NCBI GenBank assembly: GCA_019637645.1
Contig: JAHBVH010000094.1
Coordinates: 1 to 30,676, forward strand
Reading direction: 5' to 3'
Length of the DNA stretch: 30,676 nt
Origin: Caldilineaceae bacterium
GTDB taxonomy: Bacteria; Chloroflexota; Anaerolineae; Caldilineales; Caldilineaceae
Shown: positions 24,226 to 30,676 of the stretch, piece by piece
Layout: each line of letters begins with the position of its first letter
How positions within the stretch are numbered: position 1 is the stretch's first letter
The notes under the pieces: generated by a model
Databases searched by the model: none
What the model was told of the DNA's origin: nothing
Seen by the model: the letters and a program-made list of their open reading frames with translations, nothing else
Made by a program: the position numbers and the translations under genes

Positions 24226-26598
24226 ATGCCACTCTCTACCACAACCATCTTACAACGGCTTGGCGCGGGCGAAGCGATTGCAACCATCTGCGCCGACGCT
24301 GGTATGACGCCATCCGACTTTCGCGCCTGGTGGCAGACCGAATGCGCCACCCGCGTTCCCACCGCCACCGGGACCAGCGCGGCCCCAGTGACCCTCCCCG
24401 TTGAGATCGTGCGCGACGCCTTGGGGATTCCCCACATCTTCGCCCAGAATGACGCCGATCTCTTCCTCGGCCTCGGCGTGGCCATGGCTCAGGATCGACT
24501 TTGGCAGCTCGACTATCTGCGCCGCAAGGCAACCGGACGCTTAGCAGAAATCCTCGGTGAGACGGCCCTTTCCCAAGATCTTCTCGCGCGGACGGTGGGC
24601 CTCTCCCCCATCGCCGCCGCCACCGTGACCCAACTGCCAGCATCCACCTTGGCCCTCCTCGCCGCCTTTGCCCAAGGCATCAACCTCGTCATCGACAGCA
24701 GCCGTGACCACTGGCCGATTGAGTTTGATCTGCTCGGCTATACGCCTGAAGCTTGGCAACCCGTAGACACCGTCGCCATTTGGGTAGAATTTCGTTGGTA
24801 TCTCACCGGTCGGCTCCCCGTGATCGCCCTGCCCGAGTTGGCGCGACGCACATTGGGGAACGAAGCACTCTTTCAAGCCTTTCTTACCCCCGAGGCCGGT
24901 GACGAAAGTATTGTGCCGCCGGGCAGTTACCCTGCGTCGCCCAGTGGCATCGAGGCGGTGGGCAGCGTGGTGGGCGATCCCGAAGCCGGGGTGGGGAGCA
25001 ACAACTGGGTGGTCGATGGCGACCATAGTCACGCCGGTGCGCCCCTCCTTGCCAGCGATCCCCATGTACCCTTTGGCGCGCTCTCTTGGTGGTACGAAGC
25101 CCATCTCTCCGGTGGCTCCTTCCAAGTGACCGGTGCAACCTACATTGGCGTACCAACGGTCCTCTTTGGACGCAATGAACAAGTGGCCTGGGGGTTGACC
25201 AATAATATCTGTTCTCAGCGCGATCTCTATCAAGAGCAGACTGATCCTGCCCATCCTGGCACTTTTCGCTATGCCGACCAGTGGGAGCCCGCGCGGGAAC
25301 GCACCGAGACCATTGCCATACGCGATCGCGCGCCCGTCCAGAAGACGATCCGCTTTTCGCGCAATGGCCCTGTGATCAATGAACTCCTGCCGCCACCGGC
25401 CCAAGGCCCCGAGCTGGTGACCCTCCGTTGGTTAGGCGCAACGCAAGGCGATGAGATCACCGCCATGCTCAACGCCAGCCGCGCCACCGACGCCACCACC
25501 TTCCGTGCGGCGCTGCACGATTGGCATTCCCCCACCTTTAGCTTTATCTTTGCCGACACCGCCGGTGCCATTGGCTATCAATGTGTGGGCCGCATCCCCA
25601 TCCGGCACCAGTGGGAACGGGGGTACCGACCAGGCTGGGACCCAGCGCACCAGTGGGATGGCGTGATCCCCTATGCCGGGATGCCCGCGCTAGCCAACCC
25701 GCCCCAAGGTTGGATTCGGACGGCCAATAACCGCACCGCGCCCGCCGACTATCCCTATCCCCTCTCCGGCACGTGGAGCAGTGGGCATCGTGCCGAGCGG
25801 ATTCGGCATCTGTTGGAAGCCCAGAAACGCTTTGACCAAAACGACTTTATTGCCATGCACTACGATGTGCGGCTTCAGCGCGCGACCGAAGCGATCCCCC
25901 CCTTGTTGGCCGTCCTGGCACCCGTCACTGATCCAGCGATCCAAGCCGCCGCCGCGGTCTTGGCCGCGTGGGATTATCAGATGCTGCCAGACCAAGTAGG
26001 GGCGGCCCTCTTTGAGGTCTTCTTCCGCCAGTGGAGTCGCACCGTGGCCGCGGCGCGTTTCCCAGCGGCGATGGCGGGGTTGATGGCCGATGTAGTCGGC
26101 GGCTTGGCGTTGACCCTGTTGCACAGTGACACCGTTGGTTGGTTTGCGCCGGGCCAACGTGAAGCCCAGATCGTAGCCGCGTTGCATGCCACGCTCGCCG
26201 AATTACGGGAACGGCTGGGCGGCGAGCTACCCCAATGGACTTGGGGGCGGCTCCACACCATTACCCTCCACCATCCTCTATCGGGACGGGGAGAGTTGGC
26301 GACCTTGCTCGATCGGGGCGGTCAACCCCTCAGTGGGAATGGTTTCACCGTCTGTAATACGGGTGCGGATGCCAACTATAAGGCAACGTTGGGCGCAAGT
26401 TATCGCCTGATCGCCGACCTCAGTAGTTCACCGCCACTGCTCTGGGGGATGGATACCGCGGGTCAATCGGGCCATCCGGGGAGTCCCCACTACTGTGGAC
26501 AATTGGATGCCTGGCTCAACCAAGCGTATCATCCCTTGCCCCTCGCTCGGGCGGAAGTTGACGAAGCGCAGCGTCTGGTCTTGCAACCGACAGCGTAG
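24226..26598 (+). CDS. Penicillin acylase family protein (Ntn hydrolase)
   Basis: This 790-residue N-terminal-nucleophile hydrolase cleaves amides such as N-acyl groups or acyl-homoserine lactones. The precursor should self-cleave at Gly257-Ser258 in GVGSNNWVV, giving an alpha chain of about 257 residues and a beta chain starting with the catalytic Ser. Other family segments are IVRDALGIPHIFAQNDADLF, GVAMAQDRLWQLDYLRRKATG, LLASDPHVPF, WGLTNN and FSRNGPVINE. Unlike the periplasmic enzymes there is no signal peptide. Instead residues 1-40 hold a short helical segment (LQRLGAGEAIATICADAGM, then FRAWW) resembling a small DNA-binding helix-turn-helix. The ATG at 24226 has GAAGAGGA 6 nt upstream; an in-frame ATG at 24193 adds 11 residues. 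The natural substrate is unknown. Confidence 0.93.
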   Translation: MPLSTTTILQRLGAGEAIATICADAGMTPSDFRAWWQTECATRVPTATGTSAAPVTLPVEIVRDALGIPHIFAQNDADLFLGLGVAMAQDRLWQLDYLRRKATGRLAEILGETALSQDLLARTVGLSPIAAATVTQLPASTLALLAAFAQGINLVIDSSRDHWPIEFDLLGYTPEAWQPVDTVAIWVEFRWYLTGRLPVIALPELARRTLGNEALFQAFLTPEAGDESIVPPGSYPASPSGIEAVGSVVGDPEAGVGSNNWVVDGDHSHAGAPLLASDPHVPFGALSWWYEAHLSGGSFQVTGATYIGVPTVLFGRNEQVAWGLTNNICSQRDLYQEQTDPAHPGTFRYADQWEPARERTETIAIRDRAPVQKTIRFSRNGPVINELLPPPAQGPELVTLRWLGATQGDEITAMLNASRATDATTFRAALHDWHSPTFSFIFADTAGAIGYQCVGRIPIRHQWERGYRPGWDPAHQWDGVIPYAGMPALANPPQGWIRTANNRTAPADYPYPLSGTWSSGHRAERIRHLLEAQKRFDQNDFIAMHYDVRLQRATEAIPPLLAVLAPVTDPAIQAAAAVLAAWDYQMLPDQVGAALFEVFFRQWSRTVAAARFPAAMAGLMADVVGGLALTLLHSDTVGWFAPGQREAQIVAALHATLAELRERLGGELPQWTWGRLHTITLHHPLSGRGELATLLDRGGQPLSGNGFTVCNTGADANYKATLGASYRLIADLSSSPPLLWGMDTAGQSGHPGSPHYCGQLDAWLNQAYHPLPLARAEVDEAQRLVLQPTA

Positions 26599-26641
26599 GC
26601 AGACCTGTCAGGTCTCTACTGCCCCCGCCAACTGCGTAACT
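26598..26641 (+). repeat. 75-bp palindromic repeat family, truncated copy
   Basis: AGACCTGTCAGGTCTCT followed by CGCCAACTGCGTAACT matches the 3' half of copy 1, ending in the same TGCGTAACT terminus. The 5' terminal repeat and 5' stem arm are missing, replaced by the end of the penicillin acylase gene. The break falls at the loop of the hairpin. Confidence 0.75.
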
Positions 26642-26671
26642 GCGACATCAATTGCTTCAACGGGAGGCCCT

Positions 26672-27745
26672 ATGCCATGCCAACAGATTGACCTCTACAC
26701 CAGTGGCGCAGAAGGGTACCATACCTTTCGCATTCCGGCGCTGGTGGTGACAACCCAAGGTACGCTCCTGGCTTTTGCCGAAGGACGTAAAGAAGGACGG
26801 GGAGACGCCGGTGACATTGATCTGGTTCTAAAGCGCAGTGTTGACCAAGGCGTTACCTGGGCGCCGTTGCAGATCGTTGTCAGCGAAGCAGGCATGACCT
26901 GTGGCAATCCTTGCCCCGTTGTAGACCGTGACACGGGCGTGATCTGGTTGCCCTTTTGCAAAAATCTGGCCGATGGTGACGAAAATCTGATCACGCAAGG
27001 GAAAGCGCCGCGCACGGTTTGGATCACCTGTAGTGCCGATGACGGCGTCACCTGGGCGACGCCACGGGAGATCACGGCCAGTGTCAAAGATCCAGCTTGG
27101 ACTTGGTACGCCACTGGCCCTACCCACGGCATTCAGCTACAAAGTGGTCGGCTCCTGATTCCGTGTGATCACATTGTGGGGGTGGCGTTTGAACGTCACC
27201 GTGATCCGCACCATTCTCACGTTATCTACAGCGATGATCACGGCGAAAGCTGGCAGATCGGCGGGATTGTCGAAGTGGGGACCAATGAGTGCGCCGTGGT
27301 GGAAAGTACGGCGGGGCGTGTCTACATCAACTGCCGCAACTATCGCGGGGCCAAACGCCGCGCGGTGGCCTGGAGTGATGACGCCGGCGAAAGCTTTACC
27401 GACTTTCATTGGGAAGAGAGCTTGGTTGAACCGATCTGCCAAGCCAGTTTGGCCCGCTACGACCAGCACACCATCCTCTTTGCCAATCCAGCTAGCACCG
27501 TGCGCGAAAAGCTGACCATCCGCCTCAGCCGCGACGAAGGCCAGCATTGGCCGGTTGCCCAAGTTCTCTATGCGGGGCCTGCGGCGTATTCGGATCTGGC
27601 CGTCTTGGCCGATGGTACCATCGGTTGTCTCTATGAACGGGGCATGACCCACCCCTATGAACAACTGACCCTGGCCCGTTTTGACCTGGCTTGGGTGCTG
27701 CACGAAGCAGAGGACGTATCCGGTGAACCCATTAGACAGGGCTAG
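26672..27745 (+). CDS. Sialidase-like BNR/Asp-box glycosidase family protein
   Basis: This 357-residue six-bladed beta-propeller belongs to the exo-alpha-sialidase superfamily (GH33-like). The N-terminal FRIP motif (YHTFRIPALV) supplies the first Arg of the carboxylate-binding triad (Arg20). Five Asp boxes (S-x-D-x-G-x-x-W/F) follow: SVDQGVTW, SADDGVTW, SDDHGESW, SDDAGESF and SRDEGQHW. Arg residues in RNYRG and the Tyr of AYSDLAVL fit the remaining active-site positions. The ATG at 26672 has GGGAGG 5 nt upstream; the frame stays open to 26495, but that part overlaps the acylase gene. No signal peptide is seen, so a cytosolic role on small sialosides or related sugars is likely. True sialidase specificity is not proven. 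Confidence 0.9.
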   Translation: MPCQQIDLYTSGAEGYHTFRIPALVVTTQGTLLAFAEGRKEGRGDAGDIDLVLKRSVDQGVTWAPLQIVVSEAGMTCGNPCPVVDRDTGVIWLPFCKNLADGDENLITQGKAPRTVWITCSADDGVTWATPREITASVKDPAWTWYATGPTHGIQLQSGRLLIPCDHIVGVAFERHRDPHHSHVIYSDDHGESWQIGGIVEVGTNECAVVESTAGRVYINCRNYRGAKRRAVAWSDDAGESFTDFHWEESLVEPICQASLARYDQHTILFANPASTVREKLTIRLSRDEGQHWPVAQVLYAGPAAYSDLAVLADGTIGCLYERGMTHPYEQLTLARFDLAWVLHEAEDVSGEPIRQG

Positions 27746-27807
27746 CGGACAATGATAAAATTTCTCGTTGGCTATTCTATGCTACTTACTAAAACAGGAG
27801 GAATCCG

Positions 27808-28587
27808 ATGACCACCAACCGTGTCGCATTGGTCACTGGCTCACGCCGGGGGATTGGCCGCGCCATCGCCCTGACATTGGCGCGCGAGGGCTACGACCTT
27901 GTTATCAATGACTATCAAATTGATCAGCTAGCCGAGCAGACCGCCGCGGAGATTCGCGCGCTAGGGCGACAGGCCCATCTCTTGGCCGCCGACTTGGGCG
28001 ATACGGCCTCGATCAAAGCATTAGTGCAAGGCACCGTCGCCCACTTTGGCCGGATCGATGTGCTTGTCAACAATGCTGCCACCTGGGAATTTGATGATTT
28101 TGTCGATATTCCCGAAGCGCATTGGGATAAGATGTTGGCCGTTGATCTCAAAGGCCCCTTTACCTGCTCCCAAGCAGCGGCCAAGCAGATGAGCGCCCAA
28201 GGCAGTGGCGGCGCGATCATTAACATTAGCTCGGTACATAGTTACCGCTGCTGGCCGCAGGATACCGTCTATGGCATTTGCAAAGCCGCCATCATTCGGC
28301 TGACCGAAAGCATGGCCTTTGAACTTGGCCCCCGCGGGATTCGGGTCAACGCCATTGCCCCTGGCTATATTGACAGCCGGGTCCCAAGCCCCAATGAGCC
28401 GCCGATTGGACAGCCCGACTATGCAGGGCCAGTCGTGCCGGTGACCCCCATGCGGCGCATTGGCGTGCCCGACGATATTGCCGAAGCCGCTGCATTTTTG
28501 GTGTCGGACCGCGCTTCCTTTATCACCGGCCAATGCCTGACCGTTGATGGCGGCTTTTTATTAGGCGGCGTCCCCACCGGCGGCTGA
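27808..28587 (+). CDS. Short-chain dehydrogenase/reductase (SDR, FabG-like)
   Basis: This 259-residue classical SDR has the cofactor motif TGSRRGIG (residues 10-17), NNAA at about 88-91, catalytic Ser142 (ISS), and Tyr155/Lys159 in YGICK. The C-terminal AIAPGYIDSR and the FITGQCLTVDGG end are typical of the FabG-like, 3-ketoacyl or sugar dehydrogenase group. NADP preference is suggested by the Arg pair in the glycine loop. AACAGGAGG lies 7 nt before the ATG. It follows the sialidase-like gene by 62 nt and precedes the PhyH gene by 43 nt, so the last two at least are an operon. In this context a sugar or sugar-acid oxidoreductase is more likely than fatty-acid synthesis. Confidence 0.94.
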   Translation: MTTNRVALVTGSRRGIGRAIALTLAREGYDLVINDYQIDQLAEQTAAEIRALGRQAHLLAADLGDTASIKALVQGTVAHFGRIDVLVNNAATWEFDDFVDIPEAHWDKMLAVDLKGPFTCSQAAAKQMSAQGSGGAIINISSVHSYRCWPQDTVYGICKAAIIRLTESMAFELGPRGIRVNAIAPGYIDSRVPSPNEPPIGQPDYAGPVVPVTPMRRIGVPDDIAEAAAFLVSDRASFITGQCLTVDGGFLLGGVPTGG

Positions 28588-28630
28588 GTAACCCAGCCAT
28601 ACCGACAAGAACCAGAGGAGAAGCAATCAG

Positions 28631-29476
28631 ATGGAAAAAGCCTTGTTTTACCCAGCAAGCAAAGTGATCCCCAACCAAGAGCAACTTGGGCAACTTGAAC
28701 GCCGTTTACAATTTCATCCGAGTACAACGGCCACGCCGAAAGTGCTGACCCGTGCTCAATTGGAAACTTACAATCGTGAAGGCTACCTCAAAGGCTTTCG
28801 CATCTTTAGCCCCGCGGAGATGGTCGAGCATCGCCGTCGCTTTGACGAAGTGCTCGACGCTGTATTGGCCGCGGGGGGCAACAGCTATTCGATCATCTCT
28901 GCACACATGAAGTATGGCTTTGCCTATGATCTCCTTACCCATCCGCGCATTGTAGCCTATGTCAAGGATATTCTGGGGGAGGAGATCATCGGTTGGGGCG
29001 CGCACTACTTCTGCAAGCTGCCGCATGATGGGAAGATCGTCTCCTGGCATCAAGACGCCAGCTTCTGGCCCCTGACGCCCTCCAAAACGGTCACCGTCTG
29101 GCTGGCAATCGACGATGCCGATCAAGAAAATGCCTGTATGCGCTTTGTCGCCGGCTCTCACTACCTGGGTCACCTCACCTATCGCATGAGTGAGGACGCC
29201 GAAGCTAGTGTCTTGAACCAAACGGTGGACAATGTCGAACAATTTGGTACTGTCGTTTACGATGAACTCAAGGCTGGGGAGATTTCGCTACATAGCGACC
29301 TGTTGCTTCATGGCTCCCTAGCCAACCAGTCCAATCGCCGCCGCTGTGGTTTGACGCTGCGCTATTGCACCACCGATGTGTACAGTGATCCTACATATGG
29401 CTGGAATCGGGAAGGGGTCTTGATCAGTGGGAGCGACCCCAGCAGCCACTGGGCCAACCCACCCCGACCTGCGTAA
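28631..29476 (+). CDS. Phytanoyl-CoA dioxygenase (PhyH) family protein
   Basis: This is a 281-residue Fe(II)/2-oxoglutarate-dependent oxygenase. The metal triad is present: His140 and Asp142 in SWHQDAS, and His227 in LLHGSLANQS. Downstream Arg residues in RRRCGLTLRY fit the 2-oxoglutarate carboxylate site. The N-terminal half includes the helix-rich segment LETYNREGYLKGFRIFSPAEM. The family hydroxylates diverse small molecules, and phytanoyl-CoA is not the likely substrate in bacteria. AGAGGAGAAG lies 8 nt before the ATG. As the last gene of the catabolic run, it may hydroxylate an intermediate made or used by the adjacent SDR. Confidence 0.92.
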   Translation: MEKALFYPASKVIPNQEQLGQLERRLQFHPSTTATPKVLTRAQLETYNREGYLKGFRIFSPAEMVEHRRRFDEVLDAVLAAGGNSYSIISAHMKYGFAYDLLTHPRIVAYVKDILGEEIIGWGAHYFCKLPHDGKIVSWHQDASFWPLTPSKTVTVWLAIDDADQENACMRFVAGSHYLGHLTYRMSEDAEASVLNQTVDNVEQFGTVVYDELKAGEISLHSDLLLHGSLANQSNRRRCGLTLRYCTTDVYSDPTYGWNREGVLISGSDPSSHWANPPRPA

Positions 29477-29493
29477 AGGGTAACGGCGTCGCG

Positions 29494-29522
29494 CAGCCTG
29501 GATGCACGCTAGCTCCAGGCTG
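29494..29522 (+). terminator. Possible terminator after the PhyH gene
   Basis: CAGCCTGG (29494-29501) and CCAGGCTG (29515-29522) form an 8-bp perfect stem with a 13-nt loop, 18 nt after the stop codon. No T-tract follows. Confidence 0.4.
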
Positions 29523-29550
29523 GTCGCAGCACCACAAGTGGCAATCATTA

Positions 29551-29559
29551 TGGTATAAT
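29551..29559 (+). promoter_or_regulatory. Extended -10 promoter of the MntA/HepT pair
   Basis: The sequence TGGTATAAT is a consensus extended -10 (TGnTATAAT), 107 nt before the MntA start. No good -35 is visible, which is usual for extended -10 promoters. Confidence 0.5.
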
Positions 29560-29666
29560 AGCGCTGTATCTATGAATGTTAAGACAAGGATTGAAACCCG
29601 CCCAAAGAGCACAGTATCGCGAAGTTCGTCGAATTATCAAAGATAAAGGGAGCGACAGCTCATCCT

Positions 29667-29957
29667 ATGCACATTTCCGAAATCACCCATCAACTCCAGC
29701 CGATTCTACCAGAATTGCGGCGCGACTACAGTGTGGCAACCTTGAGTATCTTTGGTTCTTATGTCCGCGATGAACAGCGAGTGGATAGTGATTTGGATTT
29801 GCTTGTGACCTTTCATGAGGTGCCTGGTCTTCTCCAATTTGTAGAATTGGAGAATAAGTTATCGGATCTCTTAGGTATCAAAGTGGATCTAGTGATGCGC
29901 GATTCCCTTAAACCAGCCATTGGGGAACGGATCTTACATGAGGCTGTGGCCCTATGA
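29667..29957 (+). CDS. mntA: MntA-type minimal nucleotidyltransferase antitoxin
   Basis: This 96-residue protein is a minimal nucleotidyltransferase of the pol-beta fold. The motif GSYVRDEQRVDSDLDLLV (about residues 31-48) carries the nucleotide-binding Gly-Ser and the two metal-binding Asp residues, and a third Asp is in VDLVM near residue 76. MntA proteins neutralise the partner HepT toxin by adding AMP to a Tyr near its active site. The ATG at 29667 lacks a close SD. The TGA stop overlaps the ATG of hepT (ATGA at 29954-29957), the normal operon arrangement of the HEPN-MNT system. All motif residues are intact although the toxin gene is interrupted. Confidence 0.88.
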   Translation: MHISEITHQLQPILPELRRDYSVATLSIFGSYVRDEQRVDSDLDLLVTFHEVPGLLQFVELENKLSDLLGIKVDLVMRDSLKPAIGERILHEAVAL

Positions 29958-30301
29958 GCCATAGCCGTCTTTACAACGACTACCTGCGCGATATTCTGGA
30001 AAATGGTACCCGCGCTCTTGAATTTATTACAGCGATGACTTTTGCTGAGTTTGAACAAGATACGAAAACGCAATAGGCGGTGATCCGTGCGTTTGAAGTA
30101 TTAGGGGAGGCCGCTAAACAGATCCCACAGGAATTACGGGAGAGCTATTCAGAAATCCCTTGGCGGAGTATGACTGGGATGCGTGATAAGCTAATTCACG
30201 AATACTTTGGCGTCAATCTCAAGGTGGTTTGGCGGACAGCCCAAGAAGAAATTCCAGCGCTCTTACCCCTTGTTAACCAAATGCTTAGCGATCTGGAGTA
30301 A
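29954..30301 (+). pseudogene. hepT: HepT (HEPN) toxin gene with in-frame stop codon at codon 41
   Basis: Reading from the ATG that overlaps the mntA stop, the frame encodes a HEPN-domain HepT RNase toxin of 115 residues but meets TAG (30074-30076) as codon 41, in [21 protein letters not shown]. The second part is intact in the same frame to the TAA at 30299-30301. It keeps the catalytic R-x4-H-x-Y motif in MRDKLIHEY, which also contains the Tyr that MntA modifies. Intact relatives read KTQ followed by a sense codon here, so a single substitution (for example AAG or CAG to TAG) explains it. A GTG at 30080 could restart a 73-residue fragment containing the catalytic motif. Probably a non-functional toxin; sequencing error or stop readthrough are alternatives. 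Confidence 0.88.
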
Positions 30302-30352
30302 TAAGCTAGTTACTCAACTTCAGAATCATGAAGCTCCGAAATCACAATTCTC

Positions 30353-30676
30353 ATGCTCATCGATGCCCATAACCACAGTCATTATAATCATTTTGGGCCG
30401 GAAGCGCTCTTGGCCGAGATGGACGCTTTTGGCATTGACTACACCTGGCTTTTGACTTGGTATCACCCGCCGGGAGAGCATGTGCCAACGTCCCATCGCG
30501 CCTTTAACCCGCGCAATGTCCGGCCCGATGGCAGCCATGCCGGGGTTATTTTGCAGGATGTGCTCGAAACTTGTCAGCGCTTTCCCGAACGGTTTGTGGC
30601 GGGCTATTGTCCTTGCCCGACCGAAGGCAACGCAGCGGAACTTTTTGAAGCGGCCTACCACATCTATGGCGTGCGG
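30353..30676 (+). CDS. Amidohydrolase-like protein, N-terminal part (runs off the right edge)
   Basis: The frame from the ATG at 30353 is open for 108 codons to the window end. It begins MLIDAHNHSHYNHFGPEALL, with the DAHNH metal-binding motif at the N-terminus that marks amidohydrolase/TIM-barrel metal-dependent hydrolases (the amidohydrolase-2 or TatD-like groups). VLETCQRFPERFVAGYCPCPTEG resembles the second strand of the amidohydrolase-2 family, which includes decarboxylases and lactonases of aromatic or sugar acids. No SD is seen before the ATG, so the start could be slightly different. The catalytic end of the protein is outside the window, so the reaction cannot be assigned. Confidence 0.75.
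   Translation, partial: MLIDAHNHSHYNHFGPEALLAEMDAFGIDYTWLLTWYHPPGEHVPTSHRAFNPRNVRPDGSHAGVILQDVLETCQRFPERFVAGYCPCPTEGNAAELFEAAYHIYGVR

Noticed and set aside
24541..25404. Long minus-strand open frame (287 codons) inside the penicillin acylase gene
   Set aside because: It is antisense to a well-supported gene, has no SD and no recognisable domain; it arises from the GC-rich codon bias.
29577..29598. Sequence GTTAAGACAAGGATTGAAAC resembling the end of a CRISPR repeat
   Set aside because: It occurs once; no second copy, spacer periodicity or cas gene is visible.
30326..30661. Minus-strand frame of 111 codons at the right end
   Set aside because: It is antisense to the amidohydrolase-like frame, which has the DAHNH motif and stays open to the edge.

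Overview
The window is a moderately GC-rich bacterial chromosome segment with about 22 protein genes on both strands. Most genes have good Shine-Dalgarno (SD) sites. No rRNA, tRNA, phage, insertion sequence or CRISPR array is visible. The intergenic DNA is rich in short tandem repeats (7-, 14- and 15-bp units) and in long, near-perfect hairpins, and it carries a family of roughly 75-bp palindromic mobile-looking repeats. Together with the gene types (PrxQ peroxiredoxin, FmdE-like protein, paired type I glutamine synthetases, penicillin acylase, RraA-like and PhyH proteins) this suggests an environmental bacterium, possibly a filamentous Chloroflexota. The taxon is an inference from style only; no marker gene is present.

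Layout. 1-3190 (minus): two overlapping ABC exporter half-transporters, the second cut by the left edge. 3826-5402 (plus): an ATGA-coupled pair of an FMN-binding PNPOx-like protein and a 2-hydroxyacid dehydrogenase. 6022-7939 (plus): an MFS transporter and a PrxQ/BCP peroxiredoxin. 8117-9740 (minus): a CLC-type transporter of the fluoride-exporter subtype, preceded by a promoter, a fluoride riboswitch and an intrinsic terminator whose 5' arm overlaps the riboswitch. 9869-14584: an FmdE-like zinc-ribbon protein (minus) with a long structured leader, a second MFS transporter (plus) and a molybdopterin oxidoreductase (minus). 15233-18625 (plus): two different type I glutamine synthetases in tandem. 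18699-19793 (minus): an APH-fold phosphotransferase. 20206-20892 (plus): a YhhQ/Vut_1 queuosine-precursor transporter.

21051-29476 (plus) is a run of seven co-directional catabolic-looking enzymes: alpha/beta hydrolase, beta-hydroxyacid dehydrogenase, RraA-like aldolase, penicillin acylase, sialidase-like BNR protein, SDR and PhyH dioxygenase. None has an obvious signal peptide. They look like a pathway for an acylated sugar or sugar-acid compound, but the substrate cannot be read from sequence. The run is broken by repeats, so it is probably several transcripts.

29667-30301 is an MntA/HepT (MNT-HEPN) toxin-antitoxin pair in which the toxin gene hepT has an in-frame TAG at codon 41. The window ends inside an amidohydrolase-like gene.

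The strongest non-coding discovery is the fluoride riboswitch-terminator-CLC unit. The next most interesting are the covarying 75-bp repeat family, the broken hepT with intact antitoxin, and the structured leader in front of the FmdE gene.
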